Assembly: GCF_904426505.1 (NCBI RefSeq)
Contig: NZ_CAJGBN010000067.1
Location: forward strand, 62,001-126,000
Reading direction: 5' to 3'
Source: Rubrivivax sp. A210
GTDB taxonomy: Bacteria > Pseudomonadota > Gammaproteobacteria > Burkholderiales > Burkholderiaceae_C
DNA length: 64,000 bases
Each line of letters starts with the position of its first letter. Within the stretch, counting starts at the first letter, position 1. The notes under the pieces are model-generated. The model ran no database searches and was not told the origin of the DNA. It worked only from the letters and a program-made list of their open reading frames with translations. A program made the translations under genes and the position numbers. Of the stretch, positions 60,543 to 64,000 are shown piece by piece.

Positions 60543-60554
60543 GAACGATCGTTC
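60543..60554. promoter_or_regulatory. TetR-type operator before fadJ-like gene
   Basis: GAACGATCGTTC is a perfect 12-base palindrome, with a further partial half-site (GTTCGATTCT) beside it. Palindromes of this kind are bound by TetR-family regulators of acyl-CoA degradation; the betaproteobacterial FadP group is the candidate I would test. It lies between the fadJ-like gene and livF and would block transcription of the beta-oxidation operon. Confidence 0.6.
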
Positions 60555-60608
60555 GATTCTAGGGTGGTGGTCCGGCAGGTCGTTGTCGCTGCCGGGACAG
60601 CCGCGGTT

Positions 60609-61298
60609 CTACACCTCGAGCCACTCCTTGCGGATGGCGGCATCGGCGCGCAGTGCGGCCGGCGTGCCATCAAAGACGATCTGTCCATGGCCCATCACCA
60701 GGCAGCGGTCGGCCACCTCGAGCGCGATGGTGAGCTTCTGCTCGACCAGCAGCACGGCCAGGCCGCGCTGCTTCAACTCGCGCAGGTAGTCGGCCACCCG
60801 TTCGACGATCTTGGGCGCCAGGCCTTCGGTGGGCTCGTCGACCATGATCAGCTCGGGGTCGCCCATCAGCGTGCGGCACAGCGTGAGCATCTGCTGCTCG
60901 CCGCCCGACAGCACGCCGGCCTCGGTGTGGTTGCGTTCCTGCAGGCGCGGGAACAGCCGGTACATGTCGTCGAAGCTCCAGCGCCCGGGCTTGCGCTTGC
61001 AGCCCAGCAGCAGGTTCTGCTGCACCGTGAGCGTGGGAAAGATGTCGCGGTTCTCGGGCACATAGCCGATGCCGGCCTGGGCAATCTCGAAGGCCTTGCG
61101 GCCACGCAGTTCCCGGCCCTTCCAGCGCACCGAGCCGGCGCCCTCGACCAGGCCCATGATGGCCTTGACCGTGGTGCTGCGCCCCGAGCCGTTGCGCCCC
61201 AGCAGGGCCACGATCTCGCCCGGCGCCACCGCGAAGCTCACGCCGTGCAGCACATGGCTCTTGCCGTAGTAGGCGTGGAGATCCTGAACGGTCAGCAC
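60609..61298 (-). CDS. livF: Branched-chain amino-acid-type ABC transporter ATPase LivF
   Basis: A 229-residue ATPase with signature LSGGEQQMLTLCRTL, Walker B LIMVDEPTEGLAP and the LivF-type end AAIRKEWLEV. Walker A reads LLGRNGSGRST: Arg40 replaces the usual Lys. The start is GTG at 61298, three bases after the livG stop, with GGAGGG before it. The substrate may be an amino acid or a carboxylic acid/aromatic compound, since Liv-type systems vary. Confidence 0.92.
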   Translation of the reverse strand: MLTVQDLHAYYGKSHVLHGVSFAVAPGEIVALLGRNGSGRSTTVKAIMGLVEGAGSVRWKGRELRGRKAFEIAQAGIGYVPENRDIFPTLTVQQNLLLGCKRKPGRWSFDDMYRLFPRLQERNHTEAGVLSGGEQQMLTLCRTLMGDPELIMVDEPTEGLAPKIVERVADYLRELKQRGLAVLLVEQKLTIALEVADRCLVMGHGQIVFDGTPAALRADAAIRKEWLEV

Positions 61299-61300
61299 GC

Positions 61301-62086
61301 TCAGCGGCCCTCCGGCGCAGCGTGCGCCGCATCGACCAGCACCGAGCCGAGATAGGCCTCCTGCACGCGGGCATCGGCACGCACCCTTTCCGGCACGTCG
61401 AAGGCGATGACCTCGCCATAGACCAGCACGGCAATGCGATCGGCCAAGCCGAAGACCACGCCCATGTCGTGCTCCACGGTCAACAGCGTGCGGCCGACGG
61501 TGACCTCGCGGATCAGTGCGACGAAACGCGCCGTCTCGCTGCGGCTCATGCCGGCGGTGGGCTCGTCGAGCAGGATCACCCCAGCGCCACCGGCGATGGT
61601 GATGCCGATCTCGAGCGCGCGCTGCTCTGCATAGCTCAGGTTCATCGCCAGCACGTCGCGCCGGCCCTGCAACGCCAGTCTGTCCATCAACTGCTCGGCG
61701 CGCTCGTTGGCGTCGTGCGCACCGGCCAGCAAGCGCCAGAAGGCGTACTTGTAGCCCAGGCTCCACAACACGGCGCAGCGCAGGTTCTCGAACACCGAGA
61801 GGCGGTTGAAGAGGTTGCTGACCTGGAAGCTGCGCGCCAGCCCGAGGCGGTTGATCTGGTGGGGCGCCAGGCCGTCGATGCGCTGGCCGTGCAGCAGGAT
61901 CTCGCCCTCGCTGGCGCCGAAACGGCCACTGATGAGGTTGAACAGCGTGCTCTTGCCGGCGCCATTGGGGCCGATCACCGCGACGCGCTCGCCCGGCCGC
62001 ACCGCGAGGTCGACGCCGCGGATGATCTCGGTGCGGCCGAAGCGCTTGCGCAGGCCGCGCAACTCCAGCGCACAGGCATCGCTCAC
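61301..62086 (-). CDS. livG: Branched-chain amino-acid-type ABC transporter ATPase LivG
   Basis: A 261-residue ATPase with a normal Walker A (GPNGAGKST) and Walker B (VILLDEPTAGMSRSE). The signature is LSYAEQRALEI, the variant common in LivG proteins in place of LSGGQ. The start is GTG (62086), overlapping the livM stop (GTGA). It pairs with LivF, whose Walker A is atypical, so LivG may provide the main ATPase site. Confidence 0.94.
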   Translation of the reverse strand: MSDACALELRGLRKRFGRTEIIRGVDLAVRPGERVAVIGPNGAGKSTLFNLISGRFGASEGEILLHGQRIDGLAPHQINRLGLARSFQVSNLFNRLSVFENLRCAVLWSLGYKYAFWRLLAGAHDANERAEQLMDRLALQGRRDVLAMNLSYAEQRALEIGITIAGGAGVILLDEPTAGMSRSETARFVALIREVTVGRTLLTVEHDMGVVFGLADRIAVLVYGEVIAFDVPERVRADARVQEAYLGSVLVDAAHAAPEGR

Positions 62087-63375
62087 CTCGCCACCGCCTT
62101 GCCTGCAACCAGATCAGTCTCGATGGCCGCCTGGGTCTCGCCCCACTGGGCGACGAAGCGCCGCCGCGACAACTCGAACAGCGCCAGGCCCACCACCAGC
62201 ACCAGGCCGGCGCCGAACCACGCGTCCAGGCCCTGGGCGTCGATCTGGGCACCGAGGAACTTCATGCGCGGCCCCACGGCCTGGTTGAGGCGCAGGTGAT
62301 AGACCATCTCGATCATCGCGCCCGAGGCCAGCAGCACCGTGAGGCCGGTGCCGGCCAGGGCCAGGTAACCGGCCAGCAGCGGGCCCAGGCGGCCGAAGCC
62401 GGCCAGGCGCAGATTCATCATCACCAGGCTGGCGATGCCGCCCGGCGCCACCATCACCATCAGCGTGAAGACCAGGCCCAGGTAGAGCAGCCAGGCCTGG
62501 GTCAGCTCCGACAGCAGCACCAGGGCCAGCACCATCAGCACGGCGCCGATGATGGGGCCGAAGAAGAAGCCGGCGCCGCCCAGGAAAGTGAAGAGCAGGT
62601 AGGCGCCCGAGCGGGCCGCGCCCACGACCTCGGCGGTGACGATCTCGAAGTTGAGCGCCGCCAGCCCGCCCGCGATGCCCATGAAGAAGCCCGAGGCGAT
62701 GAAGGACAGGTAGCGCACGATGCGGGTGTCGTAGCCGATGAAGGCCACGCGCTCGGGGTTGTCGCGCACCGCATTGAGCATGCGGCCCAGCGGCGTGCGC
62801 GTCCAGGCGTACATCGCCGCCGTACACGCCAGCGTGTAGGCGGCGATCAGGTAGTAAAGCTGGATCTGGGGCCCGAAGCTGATGCCCAGCACCGCCTGGC
62901 CGACGACCCGGTTGCCGTTGATGCCGCCCTCGCCACCAAAGAAGCCGGGAAACATCAGCGCCATGGCCGCCACCAACTCGCCCATGCCCAGCGTGATCAT
63001 CGCGAAGGGCGTGCCCGCCTTGCGCGTGGTGACCCAGCCCAGCAGCAGCGCGAAGGCGGCGCCGCAGAAGCCGGCCACCAGCGGGATCAGGCTCACCGGC
63101 AGCGGCAGTTGCCCGGCCGAGACGAGGTTGAGCGCATGGATGGCGCAGAAGGAGCCCAGGCCCGAATACACGGCATGGCCGAAGCTCAGCATGCCGCCCT
63201 GCCCCAGCAGCATGTTGAAGGCCAGGCAGGCGATGATGGCGATGCCCATCTGCGACAACAGGGTCAGCGAGAGGCTGGTCTTCCACAGCAGCGGCGCGGC
63301 CAGCATGGCCAGGGCATAGCCGCCCCAGACCAGCCAGCGGCGGCCACCCAGGAGCCCGGACTGAGTCGCCATCAT
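62083..63375 (-). CDS. livM: Branched-chain amino-acid-type ABC transporter permease LivM
   Basis: A 430-residue permease with about ten hydrophobic helices and the LivM motif GLNLLLGQGGMLSFGHAVYSGLG-like segment FNMLLGQGGMLSFGHAVYSG. It is longer than typical LivM (about 330-420), with a C-terminal extension of about 90 residues (after GGIASLVMMNLR) that carries further hydrophobic segments. Its start overlaps the livH stop (ATGA). Confidence 0.94.
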   Translation of the reverse strand: MMATQSGLLGGRRWLVWGGYALAMLAAPLLWKTSLSLTLLSQMGIAIIACLAFNMLLGQGGMLSFGHAVYSGLGSFCAIHALNLVSAGQLPLPVSLIPLVAGFCGAAFALLLGWVTTRKAGTPFAMITLGMGELVAAMALMFPGFFGGEGGINGNRVVGQAVLGISFGPQIQLYYLIAAYTLACTAAMYAWTRTPLGRMLNAVRDNPERVAFIGYDTRIVRYLSFIASGFFMGIAGGLAALNFEIVTAEVVGAARSGAYLLFTFLGGAGFFFGPIIGAVLMVLALVLLSELTQAWLLYLGLVFTLMVMVAPGGIASLVMMNLRLAGFGRLGPLLAGYLALAGTGLTVLLASGAMIEMVYHLRLNQAVGPRMKFLGAQIDAQGLDAWFGAGLVLVVGLALFELSRRRFVAQWGETQAAIETDLVAGKAVAR

Positions 63376-64000
63376 CCTTCGCGGGTGCCGAACAGGCCCT
63401 TGGGCCTGAAGACCAGCACCAGCACCAGCAGCAAGTAGGGCAGGATGGCCGCCACCTGGCTCATCTTGACGCTCCAGACGGCATAGCCGAAGGTGGCGGG
63501 CCCGACCTTCAGGCCCAGCAGCGCATAAAGGTCAGCCAGCGAGCGGTCGCTGCCGACGGCGAAGCTGTCGATCAGCCCCAGGCCCACGCTGGCGACGAAG
63601 GCCCCGGCCAGCGAACCCATGCCGCCGATCACGATGACGGCGAAGACCACGGCGCCGACGGCCTGCGCCATCGAGGGCTCGGTGACGCGCAGCGCGCCGC
63701 CAATGACACCGGCCAGTGCCGCCAGCGCCGAGCCGCCGCCGAAGACCCACATGAAGACGCGCGGCACGTTGTGGCCCAGGGCCTCGACTGCCTCGGGGTG
63801 GGTCAGCGAAGCCTGGATCACGAGGCCGGTGCGCGTGCGCGTGAGCAGCAGCCACACCGCCACCAGCATCGCCACCGCCACCGCCATGCCGAAGGCGCGG
63901 AAGGCCGGGAACTGCGTACACACCGCCTGCGCCGCGGCGCGGCAGATCGCGGGTGGCTCGCCCCACGCGGCACCCAGGCCGGCGGCGGACTCGACGATGG
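63372..64000 (-). CDS. livH: Branched-chain amino-acid-type ABC transporter permease LivH, C-terminal part
   Basis: The frame is open from the right edge to the stop at 63372, so only about 208 C-terminal residues are seen. The segments RTGLVIQASLTHPEAVEALGHN and GGMGSLAGAFVASVGLGLIDSFAVG match LivH permeases. The visible GTG at 63923 is internal. A periplasmic binding protein gene, if linked, must lie outside the window. Confidence 0.9.
   Translation of the reverse strand, partial: IVESAAGLGAAWGEPPAICRAAAQAVCTQFPAFRAFGMAVAVAMLVAVWLLLTRTRTGLVIQASLTHPEAVEALGHNVPRVFMWVFGGGSALAALAGVIGGALRVTEPSMAQAVGAVVFAVIVIGGMGSLAGAFVASVGLGLIDSFAVGSDRSLADLYALLGLKVGPATFGYAVWSVKMSQVAAILPYLLLVLVLVFRPKGLFGTREG

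Overview
The window is a GC-rich (about 70%), densely coding stretch of a betaproteobacterial chromosome. It most resembles Burkholderiales of the Rubrivivax/Leptothrix/Ideonella/Aquabacterium kind. The grounds are the arrangement flgA-flgM-flgN against flgBCDEFGHI, the run fliA-flhG-flhF-flhA-flhB-cheZ-cheY-motB-motA, H-NS with a Lys/Ala-rich linker, and the thrS-infC-rpmI-rplT-pheS-pheT-ihfA-merR block. This placement is inference from gene content and codon use; no rRNA is present.

Layout. (1) 1-20.6 kb: motility. Rod/hook genes flgB to flgI (leaving the left edge) face flgA, flgM and flgN. Then come an Ala/Pro-rich exported protein of unknown role, fliA, a FlhG-like protein without a P-loop, flhF, flhA, flhB, cheZ, cheY, motB and motA. 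Good FliA (sigma-28) promoter matches precede flgM and motA. A membrane-anchored methyltransferase and a degenerate HD-GYP-like protein close the region. (2) 20.7-35.7 kb: an accessory oxidation module. A periplasmic PQQ alcohol dehydrogenase carrying the lanthanide-type Asp-x-Asp motif is divergent from a tungstate ABC transporter (tupBCA). This is followed on the same strand by a tungsten aldehyde oxidoreductase (aorA, aorB, aorC), a MoaD-like sulfur carrier, an unrecognised 102-residue protein and a ModE-type regulator fused to a binding-protein-like domain. Convergent to these lie a TonB receptor, a SoxYZ-like carrier and a metallo-beta-lactamase-fold protein of the quinoprotein relay kind, then a MoeB/ThiF-type enzyme. 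(3) 35.7-40.1 kb: H-NS, a phasin-like protein, a membrane hemerythrin, SlyX, a NERD-helicase, tRNA-Pro(GGG) and a MerR regulator. (4) 40.2-47.6 kb: the translation block ihfA-pheT-pheS-rplT-rpmI-infC-thrS with several leader or spacer hairpins and an ATC start for infC. (5) 47.7-64 kb: patatin-like lipase, Tex and a flavoprotein, then a beta-oxidation set (two SDRs, GNAT, thioesterase, small membrane protein, acyl-CoA dehydrogenase, thiolase, FadJ-type enzyme) behind a palindromic TetR-type site, and a branched-chain amino-acid-type ABC transporter (livF, livG, livM, partial livH) running off the right edge.

How region 2 may work (inference): alcohols are oxidised in the periplasm by the PQQ enzyme to aldehydes. 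These enter the cell and are oxidised to acids by the tungsten enzyme, which passes electrons through its 4x[4Fe-4S] and FAD subunits to NAD. Tungstate is imported by TupABC. The ModE-like regulator could act at two 9-6-9 inverted repeats of ModE-operator layout, one before tupB and one before aorA. A lanthanide-type enzyme and a tungsten enzyme in one locus, with an uncharacterised small protein and atypical accessory proteins, is the most interesting part of the window.

No stretch longer than about 300 bases lacks a gene. The longest spacer is 22547-22841 (295 bp). No rRNA, CRISPR array, insertion sequence, integrase or prophage was seen.
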